A stretch of DNA of 33,186 nt, taken from Cacconaster sp964598495. Its GTDB lineage: Bacteria > Bacteroidota > Bacteroidia > Bacteroidales > UBA932. The notes under the pieces are model-generated. The model was not told the origin of the DNA, ran no database searches, and saw only the letters and a list, made by a program, of their open reading frames with translations. Positions within the stretch are counted from its first letter, which is position 1. The number at the start of each line of letters is the position of its first letter. Below, one piece after another: positions 15,718 to 22,781 of the stretch. Position numbers and translations under genes: made by a program. The DNA is taken from positions 1-33,186 of the forward strand of contig CAZRBY010000019.1 in NCBI GenBank assembly GCA_964598495.1. The letters are read 5' to 3'.

Positions 15718-17560
15718 CTCCGCCGCGAACTCTATTTGTTGTCACTGTTTTGGCCAAAAACCCTATCGTGTAATTAAAATTGTTGAAATAGATGTTATGG
15801 AAGTGGTTGGAGCCTGAGACCGTTCCTTTGAGATAAAGTTCATACGTCGTATTGGGAACGATTTCAGGAGCGGATATGAGCAAACTGAGAACGCTCTGGT
15901 ATTTTCTGGTGGCCTTGTATGCCGCTATGAAATTGCCGGTAAGTTTTTTTACCGCAACGACTGAAGGTTCGTACAGTGTGGTATTGTAAATCACGGATTG
16001 CTGGGTAGATCCGGATTCGTTAGGAACACAACTTTTACCGCCCGCTGCGACCAAACGACCTCCTTTTATCAGTATTGAAGCTTTGGTGCTCAGTGCCTTG
16101 CCGGCTCCGTCGGAGCCCAGTGCAAGGGTTAAGCCTCCGGAGAATGTCATATCGTCGTCGCTGTGCATTGCATAACCGGCCAGACTGTAGCAGTAAACTG
16201 AGCCGCCGCTGATATCGAGTGTGGATGCAGTACCCATGGATGTGTTGAATGAGGTCAATTCTACCATGCCTCCGCTGATGGCGAGAGGACCTTTGGAGTA
16301 GATTGCCATGTTATAGGTGGACTCGGTATGGATGGCTATGGAGCCGGCGCCGATACTAAAATTGCCGTCACTCTTGAGTATTGCGGCGCCCGCAGCAGTA
16401 CTAATGGCACTTATAGTCCCTCCGTTAATTGTAATGTCGCCTTTGCAGTAAATTCCTGAGCCATTTGTTGTGATGTGGGAGATCTTTCCATCTGTAATAT
16501 TTAAATCACCCTCGCTGTAAATGCCGGCAGGTGTATGATAGTTTCCAAGTGTGTAGGTGCAAAGAATAGTTTCGCCAATAAATGTTTTACCTTTAACATA
16601 AATGCTATGTGATCCGGTACCGTAAGTATCTGTGATAATTGTGTCTCTATTCGCTATTGTCAGATCTCCGGCCGCTTCGATTGCCGGTGCATGCTCTCCG
16701 AGTGTGGAGAATCTGAGTCTTCCGCCTGTGATATTAATTGAACCCTCTTCTGGATGGGATGCAACCAGTCCGCCTTGAGATGAAAGTGATTTGATGTATC
16801 CTCCGGCAATATTTATATCTCCTTGACTAGAATGTATGGAATAAGCTGCCGCTTGCTTAATGAGTATAGATGCCTGGTCTATGGAAATAGGACCTTCACA
16901 ACGGATAGCGTCTCCACCTATACCTCTAAGTTGCAGATAGCCTTTACCGCTGATGTAAAGGGGCCCATAGCATATAATGGTAGCAATAGCACTATTTGTC
17001 TCTTCATTGCCATCAATAAGACGGTTGGAGGTTTTGTCTTCAATTATCATAGAACAACCATTTTTTGCGAAAAGGGCAATTGCAGGAGCCTTAGGACTTG
17101 TAATTATTGTGCCGTTGAGGGTAAGTTTAAAATGGTTTTCACCGTGAATCTCTACAGAACCGTTTTTTGTGACTCCTTGTAGGTAATAGGAATAATTGCC
17201 TTTACTTGAGGGTTTTATGACTAAATGCCCATTATTGTTTGTGATGTCAATGCTTTCGAAGGGGTTGTGTATCTCCACGCCACTTTCTTTGAATGTAATG
17301 ACAACAGCATCCGATGGGATTACTGTTTGGCTGTTTAGTACCAGAGTATCTTCCTTTGGGTTTATTACCGGTGGATTAACGCTTATAGTGAGTTTTCCCT
17401 TGTCTCCTTCGTCAGGTTCGGGAAGGGGATCCACTACTTCTCCATTGTCATCATCATCTCCATTGTCGGGCTTAATATCGCAGGAAACTGCAGTAAGAGT
17501 AAGGTAGAGCGAAACCGCTACGATGGCCGTTATGATGGTTTTTAATTTCTTTATAATCAT
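15698..17560 (-). CDS. Surface lipoprotein with right-handed beta-helix (Cthe_2159/DUF4353-type)
   Basis: This is a 620-residue predicted lipoprotein. A hydrophobic signal ends at LTAVSC, so Cys27 is the likely acylation site. The acidic run after it (GDDDDNGE) resembles the Bacteroidetes surface-export signal. Residues from about 90 to 500 are repeated rungs of the form I-x-I-x-G-G-x-I/L (INIAGGYIKS, INITGGRLRF, ITINGGTISA, LAISGGMVEL, LDISGGSVYC, ILIKGGRLVA), the signature of a right-handed beta-helix. This pattern fits the carbohydrate-binding Cthe_2159-like family, whose founder binds polygalacturonate. I see no clear catalytic residues, so ligand or polysaccharide binding is inferred. 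The gene is alone, with two candidate -7 boxes upstream, and its end overlaps prmA by 20 bases. Confidence 0.75.
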   Translation of the reverse strand: MIIKKLKTIITAIVAVSLYLTLTAVSCDIKPDNGDDDDNGEVVDPLPEPDEGDKGKLTISVNPPVINPKEDTLVLNSQTVIPSDAVVITFKESGVEIHNPFESIDITNNNGHLVIKPSSKGNYSYYLQGVTKNGSVEIHGENHFKLTLNGTIITSPKAPAIALFAKNGCSMIIEDKTSNRLIDGNEETNSAIATIICYGPLYISGKGYLQLRGIGGDAIRCEGPISIDQASILIKQAAAYSIHSSQGDINIAGGYIKSLSSQGGLVASHPEEGSINITGGRLRFSTLGEHAPAIEAAGDLTIANRDTIITDTYGTGSHSIYVKGKTFIGETILCTYTLGNYHTPAGIYSEGDLNITDGKISHITTNGSGIYCKGDITINGGTISAISTAAGAAILKSDGNFSIGAGSIAIHTESTYNMAIYSKGPLAISGGMVELTSFNTSMGTASTLDISGGSVYCYSLAGYAMHSDDDMTFSGGLTLALGSDGAGKALSTKASILIKGGRLVAAGGKSCVPNESGSTQQSVIYNTTLYEPSVVAVKKLTGNFIAAYKATRKYQSVLSLLISAPEIVPNTTYELYLKGTVSGSNHFHNIYFNNFNYTIGFLAKTVTTNRVRGGVNYFYE

Positions 17561-17587
17561 AACATAAATCTATTTCGTAATAAAGCA

Positions 17588-17595
17588 CAAACTTA
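17588..17595 (-). promoter_or_regulatory. -7 promoter box for the beta-helix lipoprotein (TAAGTTTG)
   Basis: TAAGTTTG on the minus strand lies 27 bases before the ATG at 17560. A second match, TACGTTTG, lies at 17626-17619. Neither has an ideally spaced -33 TTTG. Confidence 0.5.
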
Positions 17596-17634
17596 ATCTT
17601 TTCTCTACAAAAAGAATACAAACGTACCCTTTTT

Positions 17635-17666
17635 TTTGTAGAAATATAAAAAGTTAAGTACTTTTG
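17635..17666 (+). promoter_or_regulatory. Promoter of tRNA-Leu
   Basis: TTTG (17635-17638), exactly 20 bases, then TACTTTTG (17659-17666) is a full match to the Bacteroidetes promoter consensus. The tRNA begins 25 bases after the box. Confidence 0.85.
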
Positions 17667-17691
17667 CAGGCCTTACATAAAACTCTCATTT

Positions 17692-17773
17692 GCGGGCGTG
17701 TTGTAACTGGTAGCCAAGCTAGACTTAGGATCTAGTGCCGAAAGGCGTGGGGGTTCGAGTCCCTTCGCCCGCA
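17692..17773 (+). tRNA. tRNA-Leu (anticodon UAG)
   Basis: Acceptor arms gcgggcg (17692-17698) and cgcccgc (17766-17772) pair perfectly. The anticodon arm ctaga-cttagga-tctag presents TAG, reading CUA. A long variable arm (tgccgaaaggcg) makes it a class II tRNA, as expected for Leu. CCA is not encoded. Confidence 0.97.
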
Positions 17774-17782
17774 CAAAAATCC

Positions 17783-17818
17783 CCTCTCAATCGTTTGATT
17801 TTGAGAGGATTGTTTTTT
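17783..17818 (+). terminator. Intrinsic terminator after tRNA-Leu, possibly bidirectional
   Basis: Arms cctctcaa (17783-17790) and ttgagagg (17801-17808) are followed by ATTGTTTTTT. On the other strand the hairpin is followed by GATTTTTG, so it may also end the MFS transporter transcript, whose stop is at 17824. Confidence 0.85.
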
Positions 17819-17823
17819 GAGTC

Positions 17824-19110
17824 TTATGCGGTTGCTTTGGATTTGACCACAACTCGGTTGTAAATCAACAGCCCTATGATGCTGACAATTCCGATAATGG
17901 AAAGAAGTGCCCATAACTGACCCGGTCGGCCCATTTCATCCACAAATTTCACATAGAGTGCAGAACCGAGAAAAGAACCTATGGAACTGCCTATAACTCC
18001 GTAGAGGAAGGAATAACCCATATAGAGAGCTTTCTTGTCGGGAGGGGATATCATACCTATGTAGGAGAGAAACTTGGGATGGGTGGTCATTTCACCGAGA
18101 GTGAAGACCATAAGTCCGGTAATGAATACCCACGGCTTTGACGAGATGCTCAATATAAGCATACCCAGCGTGCCCAAAGCCAGACCGGTAATCATAGTGG
18201 GAAGAGGACGGGTCTTGGCCACAATCTTCGAGACGAAAAGTTGGAGGCAGATGATTACTCCGGCATTGACCACAGTCACATGCTCGGTATCGAACACCCA
18301 CGAGGGATTCTCTACAAATAGTCCCAGTAACGAGTTGACAGCATTGTTGACGGGCGTCATATCCATATAATCCCTGAGATACCACAACACCGTACCGTAC
18401 ATCTGGAAATAGAGGATCCAGAATCCCGAATATAGCAGTATAAAGATAATGAACTTGAAGTCCTTGAGTACCGTAAGGATACCAAGAAGCGTTTCGCCAA
18501 CGCTCTTCTGCGGTGTATCAGGGTCTCGTAGAGAAATGGGTTCTTTATAGAAAAAGGTGTTGATAAGCATAAGTATCAATCCCACACATGCAGCCATGTA
18601 GAAAATATATTCATACCCCATAGCTTTGAGGTTGGGAATCAAAAACAGAGGGAAGAGGAATGCTCCGAGGTTGATCGACCAGTAGAATATGCCGAATCCG
18701 AGGGTGGAATTGGTCTCATCCGTTGACTTGGCTATTGTACCGCTGATAACCGGCTTGAAAAATCCGGCACCTATCGCCATAAGGATCAGCGAGGCAAAGA
18801 CAAGACCATAATTGGTGAATACACCTGTAAGCGCATAGCCAACCGTAATGCAAGCAAAGGCAAAAAAGAGAATTTTGCGGTAGCCGTAACGGTCTGCTAT
18901 TCCACCTGCAACAATCGGAAGAAAGTAGAGAAGAGGCTGGATAGTCCCCATTATCGTACCTGCCTGCATCCTCGAAAAACCGAGTCCGCCATCCATTGCA
19001 CCTGCTACCAGATAGACGGATAAAACCGACAATACACCATAATAGGCCCCCCTTTCGACGAACTCCATTACAATTTCCACCAAAAAGTTTCTTTGAAATT
19101 TGCTTCTCAT
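17824..19110 (-). CDS. MFS transporter, POT/peptide-transporter-like
   Basis: This is a 428-residue integral membrane protein with about 12 hydrophobic spans. The N-terminus has EFVERGAYYGVLSVLSVYLV, which resembles the E-x-x-E-R-x-x-Y-Y-G signature of proton-coupled oligopeptide transporters. GGIADRYGYRK is the typical MFS loop 2-3 motif. It is shorter than classic bacterial POT proteins and lacks their extra helices, so the substrate is not assigned; peptides are one possibility. It begins 25 bases after tRNA-Thr on the same strand with no terminator between, so transcription may read through from the tRNA promoter. Confidence 0.75.
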   Translation of the reverse strand: MRSKFQRNFLVEIVMEFVERGAYYGVLSVLSVYLVAGAMDGGLGFSRMQAGTIMGTIQPLLYFLPIVAGGIADRYGYRKILFFAFACITVGYALTGVFTNYGLVFASLILMAIGAGFFKPVISGTIAKSTDETNSTLGFGIFYWSINLGAFLFPLFLIPNLKAMGYEYIFYMAACVGLILMLINTFFYKEPISLRDPDTPQKSVGETLLGILTVLKDFKFIIFILLYSGFWILYFQMYGTVLWYLRDYMDMTPVNNAVNSLLGLFVENPSWVFDTEHVTVVNAGVIICLQLFVSKIVAKTRPLPTMITGLALGTLGMLILSISSKPWVFITGLMVFTLGEMTTHPKFLSYIGMISPPDKKALYMGYSFLYGVIGSSIGSFLGSALYVKFVDEMGRPGQLWALLSIIGIVSIIGLLIYNRVVVKSKATA

Positions 19111-19135
19111 AATGAATCTTAGAGATAAATTATTG

Positions 19136-19209
19136 AGCCTTTCACGGGACTCGAACCCGCGACCTGCTCATTACGAATGAGCCGCTCTAACCAACTGAGC
19201 TAAAAAGGC
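19136..19209 (-). tRNA. tRNA-Thr (anticodon CGU)
   Basis: On the minus strand acceptor arms GCCTTTT and GAAAGGC pair (one G-T). The D-arm region TAGCTCAGTTGGTTAGAGC and the T arm CGCGGGTTCGAGTCCCGTG are standard. The anticodon arm GCTCA-TTCGTAA-TGAGC shows CGT, reading ACG. The discriminator is U and CCA is not encoded. Confidence 0.96.
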
Positions 19210-19223
19210 CTGATTTGTGGCTG

Positions 19224-19231
19224 CAAAAATA
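19224..19231 (-). promoter_or_regulatory. -7 promoter box for tRNA-Thr (TATTTTTG)
   Basis: TATTTTTG on the minus strand ends 15 bases before the tRNA 5' end. The -33 position holds no clear TTTG. It may also serve the downstream MFS gene. Confidence 0.65.
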
Positions 19232-19284
19232 CAAATTTTTTAAAGAAAAAGCTTTTTAGGTGAACAACTTCACATTATTTTACT

Positions 19285-19292
19285 TACCTTTG
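19285..19292 (+). promoter_or_regulatory. -7 promoter box for the Tyr-leader/lyase transcript (TACCTTTG)
   Basis: TACCTTTG matches TAnnTTTG and predicts a start near 19297-19300. This gives a leader of nearly 200 nt before the lyase ATG at 19496, containing the small ORFs and attenuator hairpins. Confidence 0.65.
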
Positions 19293-19305
19293 TCGGCAAC
19301 ACAGC

Positions 19306-19323
19306 ATGAGAGTGCGCATTTAA
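19306..19323 (+). CDS. Five-codon mini-ORF upstream of the Tyr leader
   Basis: ATG AGA GTG CGC ATT TAA encodes MRVRI. Its stop lies one base before the ATG of the Tyr leader peptide, so a ribosome ending here could re-initiate on the leader. It may equally be chance; nothing beyond spacing supports it. Confidence 0.3.
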   Translation: MRVRI

Positions 19324-19324
19324 G

Positions 19325-19390
19325 ATGAACAGAATTATTACAAACAACTATTATTACTACTATTACCGCCGTTCCACCGACCGGGGATAG
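19325..19390 (+). CDS. Tyrosine-rich leader peptide of a transcription attenuator
   Basis: A 21-codon ORF begins MNRIITNN, continues with six consecutive Tyr codons (19349-19366) and ends RRSTDRG. It lies in the transcribed leader, 105 bases before a PLP-dependent tyrosine/tryptophan lyase gene. Its last codons, CGACCGGGG around 19378-19386, can pair with the 5' arm of the downstream terminator. This is the classic layout of an amino-acid leader peptide: ribosome position on the Tyr codons decides which hairpin forms. No Trp codon is present, which points to Tyr-tRNA as the signal. It could instead act through nascent-chain arrest, as TnaC does. Confidence 0.85.
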   Translation: MNRIITNNYYYYYYRRSTDRG

Positions 19391-19429
19391 TACCCTTATG
19401 TATTTGAATATCTGTTTCATGTCCCGGTC
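19379..19429 (+). promoter_or_regulatory. Antiterminator pairing of the Tyr attenuator
   Basis: gaccgggg (19379-19386), within the last codons of the leader ORF, pairs with tcccggtc (19422-19429) as seven Watson-Crick pairs plus one G-U. It competes directly for the 5' arm of the terminator. A ribosome stalled on the Tyr codons leaves it free; one waiting at the stop codon covers it. Confidence 0.75.
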
Positions 19430-19451
19430 CTTTTGGAGCGGGTTTTTTTTT
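19423..19451 (+). terminator. Attenuator terminator upstream of the lyase gene
   Basis: Arms cccggtcc (19423-19430) and ggagcggg (19435-19442) form a stem with one G-G mismatch and a TTTT loop, followed by nine T. It lies 45 bases before the lyase ATG, so it would cut off transcription before the structural gene. Confidence 0.88.
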
Positions 19452-19495
19452 GAAAAAAATCAAGGAACAATATTAAAAACTAAAAACACACAATT

Positions 19496-20944
19496 ATGGC
19501 AAACATTAAATTTTTCTCAGGAGATGAGATTCCTCTGGAACTACACAAAGTGAGAATTGTACAAAAACTCCATCTCGTGCCCATAGAGCGCCGTCGCGAC
19601 GCCATCAAGGAAGCGGGCTACAACACCTTCAAACTTACCACAAAGGATGTTTTTCTGGATATGCTCACAGATAGCGGCACCAATGCTATGAGTGACAACC
19701 AGCTGGCAGCGATGATGAGAGCGGATGACGCTTATGCAGGTTCGGAATCATTTGAACGCCTGCACAGGGGCGTGAAGGAAGTTCTTGGTAAGAAATACCT
19801 CCTCCCGGCCCACCAAGGGCGCGCCTGCGAAAACATCATAGCCAAGGCATTCATCAAACCCGGCCAGATAGTGCTCACCAACTACCATTTCACCACCACA
19901 CTCGCTCATATCACGGAAATGGGCGGCAAAGTAATTGAACTCCTCCACGATGAAGCACTCCAGCTTGAATCCTCCAACCCCTTCAAAGGCAACATTGACA
20001 TAGAAAAATTGGTCGCAGCCATCGAGGAGAATGGATCTAAGAACATCGCGTTCATACGTATGGAGGCTTCGACCAACCTTATAGGCGGACAACCCTTCTC
20101 AATCAGAAACATGATGGATGTGCGCAAGGTGGCAGATCACTACAATATAATGCTCGTACTCGATGCCAGTCTGTTGGGTGAAAACGCATATCTGGTGAAG
20201 CAGCGTGAAGAGAAATGGAAAGAGAATACTATGGCTGACATTGTAAAGATGATGACAGGATTGGCCGACCTTGTCTACTTCTCTGCAAGAAAGCTCACAT
20301 CTTCGCGTGGAGGAGGCATCTGCACCAATGTAAGGGAACTCTATATGACAATGGAACCGCTGATTCCCTTATTCGAGGGATTCCTAACCTATGGTGGAAT
20401 GTCCATCAGAGAGATTGAGGCGATGGCAGTGGGCATCTATGAGACCATTGATGAGACAATGATTAGTCAGAGTGTCAGTTTCATCAAATACTTCGTGGAC
20501 AATGCCGTAAAGGCGGGAATCCCTATGGTGACTCCCGCCGGTGTGCTTGGAGCACACGTAAATGCGGGTAAATTCTGTGAACACATTCCCCAGCATGAAT
20601 ATCCAGCAGGGGCACTTGCGGCAGCATTTTATATTGTGTCCGGAGTAAGAGGGATGGAGCGTGGTACGGCTTCAAGCGTAAGAGATGAGAAGGGCAACGA
20701 GATTCCTGCGGATGTAGAGTTGCTGCGCCTTGCATTCCCCCGCAGGGTATTTACACTTTCACAGACAATGTATGCACTAGACCGCCTCACTTGGCTCTAT
20801 GAGAACAGGCACCTTATCGGTGGTTTGAGATTTACCTATGAACCCACTGTACTAAGGTTTTTTATGGGAGAATTGGAACCTCTAACCGACTGGCCTTCAA
20901 GACTTGTGGAGAAATTCAGGAAGGATTTCGGTGACAGTCTGTAG
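19496..20944 (+). CDS. Tyrosine phenol-lyase/tryptophanase-family PLP beta-eliminating lyase
   Basis: This 482-residue enzyme should split an aromatic amino acid into pyruvate, ammonia and phenol or indole. Family motifs are present: LTDSGTNAMSD, AYAGSESF, PAHQGRACEN, NLIGGQP (Asn194), PLP-lysine K266 in SARK and FPRRVFT for the substrate carboxylate. Two residues that separate the enzymes are of tyrosine phenol-lyase type: T133 in FTTT (Thr124 of Citrobacter TPL; Asp in TnaA) and R389 in GMERG (Arg381 of TPL; Ile in TnaA). However, the Arg that contacts PLP O3' in both (Arg217/Arg230) is Leu226 here (LDASLL), and K256 is R265. It probably belongs to a separate subfamily often labelled tryptophanase. 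The Tyr-codon leader upstream supports a tyrosine-related role. Confidence 0.85.
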   Translation: MANIKFFSGDEIPLELHKVRIVQKLHLVPIERRRDAIKEAGYNTFKLTTKDVFLDMLTDSGTNAMSDNQLAAMMRADDAYAGSESFERLHRGVKEVLGKKYLLPAHQGRACENIIAKAFIKPGQIVLTNYHFTTTLAHITEMGGKVIELLHDEALQLESSNPFKGNIDIEKLVAAIEENGSKNIAFIRMEASTNLIGGQPFSIRNMMDVRKVADHYNIMLVLDASLLGENAYLVKQREEKWKENTMADIVKMMTGLADLVYFSARKLTSSRGGGICTNVRELYMTMEPLIPLFEGFLTYGGMSIREIEAMAVGIYETIDETMISQSVSFIKYFVDNAVKAGIPMVTPAGVLGAHVNAGKFCEHIPQHEYPAGALAAAFYIVSGVRGMERGTASSVRDEKGNEIPADVELLRLAFPRRVFTLSQTMYALDRLTWLYENRHLIGGLRFTYEPTVLRFFMGELEPLTDWPSRLVEKFRKDFGDSL

Positions 20945-20968
20945 TGGATGGTGTCGCTATTGTGCGGC

Positions 20969-21817
20969 TTATTTGAGCCGTACTACCCTGATACCGTTGT
21001 TGTTTTTTATGCCGCTGATATACTCTGTCAGCGGTTTTTTGCTTATGACTACCTCCATTTCGACCGAAGAGGCGTGGATAAAGGTCAATTGGCCATCCTG
21101 CCAATAGGCGTAGCCTACATGGGCGATGTCCAGTCCCTTGGCCGTGCTGTTGAAGCAGATAATGTCGCCTTCATGGATGAGACTTTTGCATGCGGCGATT
21201 TCATCCTTTGGGATATAGTAGTATTCGAAGCCGTTGAGATACTCCTCTGCGGTTCGTATTCCGTCAATCAAAGAAGGTTTTTCCCTTAGTTGGCGGTATG
21301 AATCGGTATGTGTGCTCATAAAGGAGAACTCCTGTGGCCAGACAATGCCTCCGATATCTGCGGTAATCTCCTCCATAATACCTCTGTCGGCTGCTTGCCG
21401 AATCCATTCCGAAGTGTAGTGTATACGTGAGGAATAATCTCCCACAATGCCGTTGCGGTAACGGAGTTCCCTCAGATTATCGCAATAGGAATCGAAGCCG
21501 GGATTCTCCTCCTTGAGTGTGAGAGAGAATGCCAAACACATTTCTACAAAGAGAATGCAGTCGGTCTTGTCCATACAAACAGTTAGCATTTCGGGGTCCT
21601 GTTCAAGTGTGCCGGCAACATAGGGAGTGCCGAGTTTCATAAGTGCGGTCTCTATTACCAGTAAATCCATCGGCAGATCCTTGTGGGGCAGCATCTGTTC
21701 CAGTAGTCTCTCAAATGATGCTTTGTCTTCAGGGGTAAAACGTACTTGCGGTTGCGGCTGACTGCAGGATGCTGTAAGAGTGCAAAGGAGCACCATGATT
21801 GAAAGTATGTATCTCAT
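20969..21817 (-). CDS. DUF1460 (NlpC/P60-like, amidase-like) lipoprotein
   Basis: This is a 282-residue predicted lipoprotein (MRYILSIMVLLCTLTASC, Cys18). The body fits DUF1460, a Bacteroidetes-common papain-like fold related to NlpC/P60 and proposed to act on muropeptides. The nucleophile is probably the Cys in TDCILFVEM, preceded by the substrate-side motif KLGTPYVAGTLE. A histidine follows in GLDIAHVGYAY, with another in FIHASS. Periplasmic or outer-membrane localisation is expected. It starts 21 bases after the 3' end of RNase P RNA on the same strand; the T run between them may act as a terminator, and no separate promoter is evident. Confidence 0.8.
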   Translation of the reverse strand: MRYILSIMVLLCTLTASCSQPQPQVRFTPEDKASFERLLEQMLPHKDLPMDLLVIETALMKLGTPYVAGTLEQDPEMLTVCMDKTDCILFVEMCLAFSLTLKEENPGFDSYCDNLRELRYRNGIVGDYSSRIHYTSEWIRQAADRGIMEEITADIGGIVWPQEFSFMSTHTDSYRQLREKPSLIDGIRTAEEYLNGFEYYYIPKDEIAACKSLIHEGDIICFNSTAKGLDIAHVGYAYWQDGQLTFIHASSVEMEVVISKKPLTEYISGIKNNNGIRVVRLK

Positions 21818-21838
21818 AGCAATGGAATTATCAAAAAA

Positions 21839-22156
21839 GGTGAGACATAAGCCGGATTCTGTGCCTTTATTTTATAATGGCTCCTATCATTTATCTATCG
21901 CGACCTACCCCTCGGCAGCGGGCGAGCAACCCTTAATTGCCGGTATATTTGGTCTTGCAGCCTTCCGGTGCGTACCCCGCCGATGTCGCCATCGACGGTT
22001 GTGAGCTCTTACCTCACATTTTCACCCTTACCCTTGCGGGCGGTTGTTTTCTGTTACACGCTCCACAAACTCTCATCTGTCTGTGCTTTCCACAGGAAAG
22101 TGCTCTGCGCTGTCCGGACTTTCCTCTCCCGTAAGAGCGATAGGAAGTCTCACCTG
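21839..22156 (-). ncRNA. rnpB: RNase P RNA (bacterial class A-like)
   Basis: The catalytic RNA matures tRNA 5' ends. Read on the minus strand, the 5' part contains GAGGAAAGTCCGGACA and the 3' part ACAGAATCCGGCTTATGTC, the two most conserved RNase P RNA blocks. The ends close into a perfect 8-bp P1 helix: GGTGAGAC (22154-22147) with GTCTCACC (21846-21839). A run of six T follows P1 at 21838-21833. The promoter box TATCTTTG at 22169-22162 ends about six bases before the 5' end. Length is about 318 nt, slightly short for the class. Ends are estimated from P1 and the promoter. Confidence 0.95.
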
Positions 22157-22161
22157 CAGTG

Positions 22162-22169
22162 CAAAGATA
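22162..22169 (-). promoter_or_regulatory. -7 promoter box for rnpB (TATCTTTG)
   Basis: TATCTTTG on the minus strand ends six bases before the inferred RNA 5' end. Because the RNA end is fixed by P1, this calibrates the box-to-start distance (about 6-8 nt) for the other promoters in the window. Confidence 0.75.
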
Positions 22170-22234
22170 TGAATATATTTTGGAAAAGATATTTAAGGCA
22201 CTTGATAGTGAATGAATTGATTTCAGTTTATTCT

Positions 22235-22264
22235 ATTGTAAGTGAATCTTTATTTCTATATTTG
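22235..22264 (+). promoter_or_regulatory. Promoter of the small exported protein gene
   Basis: ATTG (22235-22238), 18 bases, then TATATTTG (22257-22264). The predicted start is at about 22270, at the ATG itself. Confidence 0.6.
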
Positions 22265-22269
22265 TGGGG

Positions 22270-22683
22270 ATGAAATGGATCGGAAGAATATTGCCGGCAA
22301 TTGTTACCGCTATATTGCTCTGTGTTGCTACGCAGAGCGGGCATGCCGTTGCAGGACAACTATTTCTGCCTGATGATATTTCTACTTTTGCTGAGCAAGG
22401 CGACAAATTGCCTCTTCCTGAGGTGGCCCGCAGATGTGATTTGATGATGCCTGTAAATGCGGCAGGCGTCCCGGGAATACATTTCCAGCAGGTAGCAGGT
22501 TCAGCAACCAATTCTCCGGGCCATAAGAGGCAGACAGATTCCTTCAAGCGCTATACAACACTTCTTTACGGTAGAATCTGCCCCTGCGGTTTTGTCAGGG
22601 AGAACAAGATCTCATTTCTGGCCGCGTCATCACTTATGGATTCGGATGCAAGGCGCATTTCAAATCGTATTCTGATAATTTAG
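22270..22683 (+). CDS. Small exported protein of unknown function
   Basis: This is 137 residues from ATG 22270; a GTG two codons earlier falls within the promoter box and is not used. The N-terminus MKWIGRILPAIVTAILLCVA followed by a likely cut after GHAVAG reads as a signal peptide. The rest has no domain I recognise. A CPCG motif occurs at about 104-107, and the C-terminus is hydrophobic (RILII). The promoter box ends five bases before the ATG, so the mRNA may be leaderless. It is followed about 100 bases later by the two-TM protein gene. Coding status is plausible but not certain. Confidence 0.55.
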   Translation: MKWIGRILPAIVTAILLCVATQSGHAVAGQLFLPDDISTFAEQGDKLPLPEVARRCDLMMPVNAAGVPGIHFQQVAGSATNSPGHKRQTDSFKRYTTLLYGRICPCGFVRENKISFLAASSLMDSDARRISNRILII

Positions 22684-22781
22684 TGGTAACTGAGTCATTG
22701 CTTTGTGGCAATTTAGGGAATGATCTCATTAGTAGTCTTTCCACTCATTATCCTATTATACAACTTTCAAAAGAATACGAA

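Noticed and set aside
16200..17000. Repetitive pattern considered as a DNA tandem repeat
   Set aside because: The periodicity is in the protein (beta-helix rungs); the DNA units are too diverged to be a tandem repeat array.
21937..22273. Plus-strand open frames of 65-101 codons
   Set aside because: They fall on the antisense strand of RNase P RNA, which explains the conservation and GC content there.
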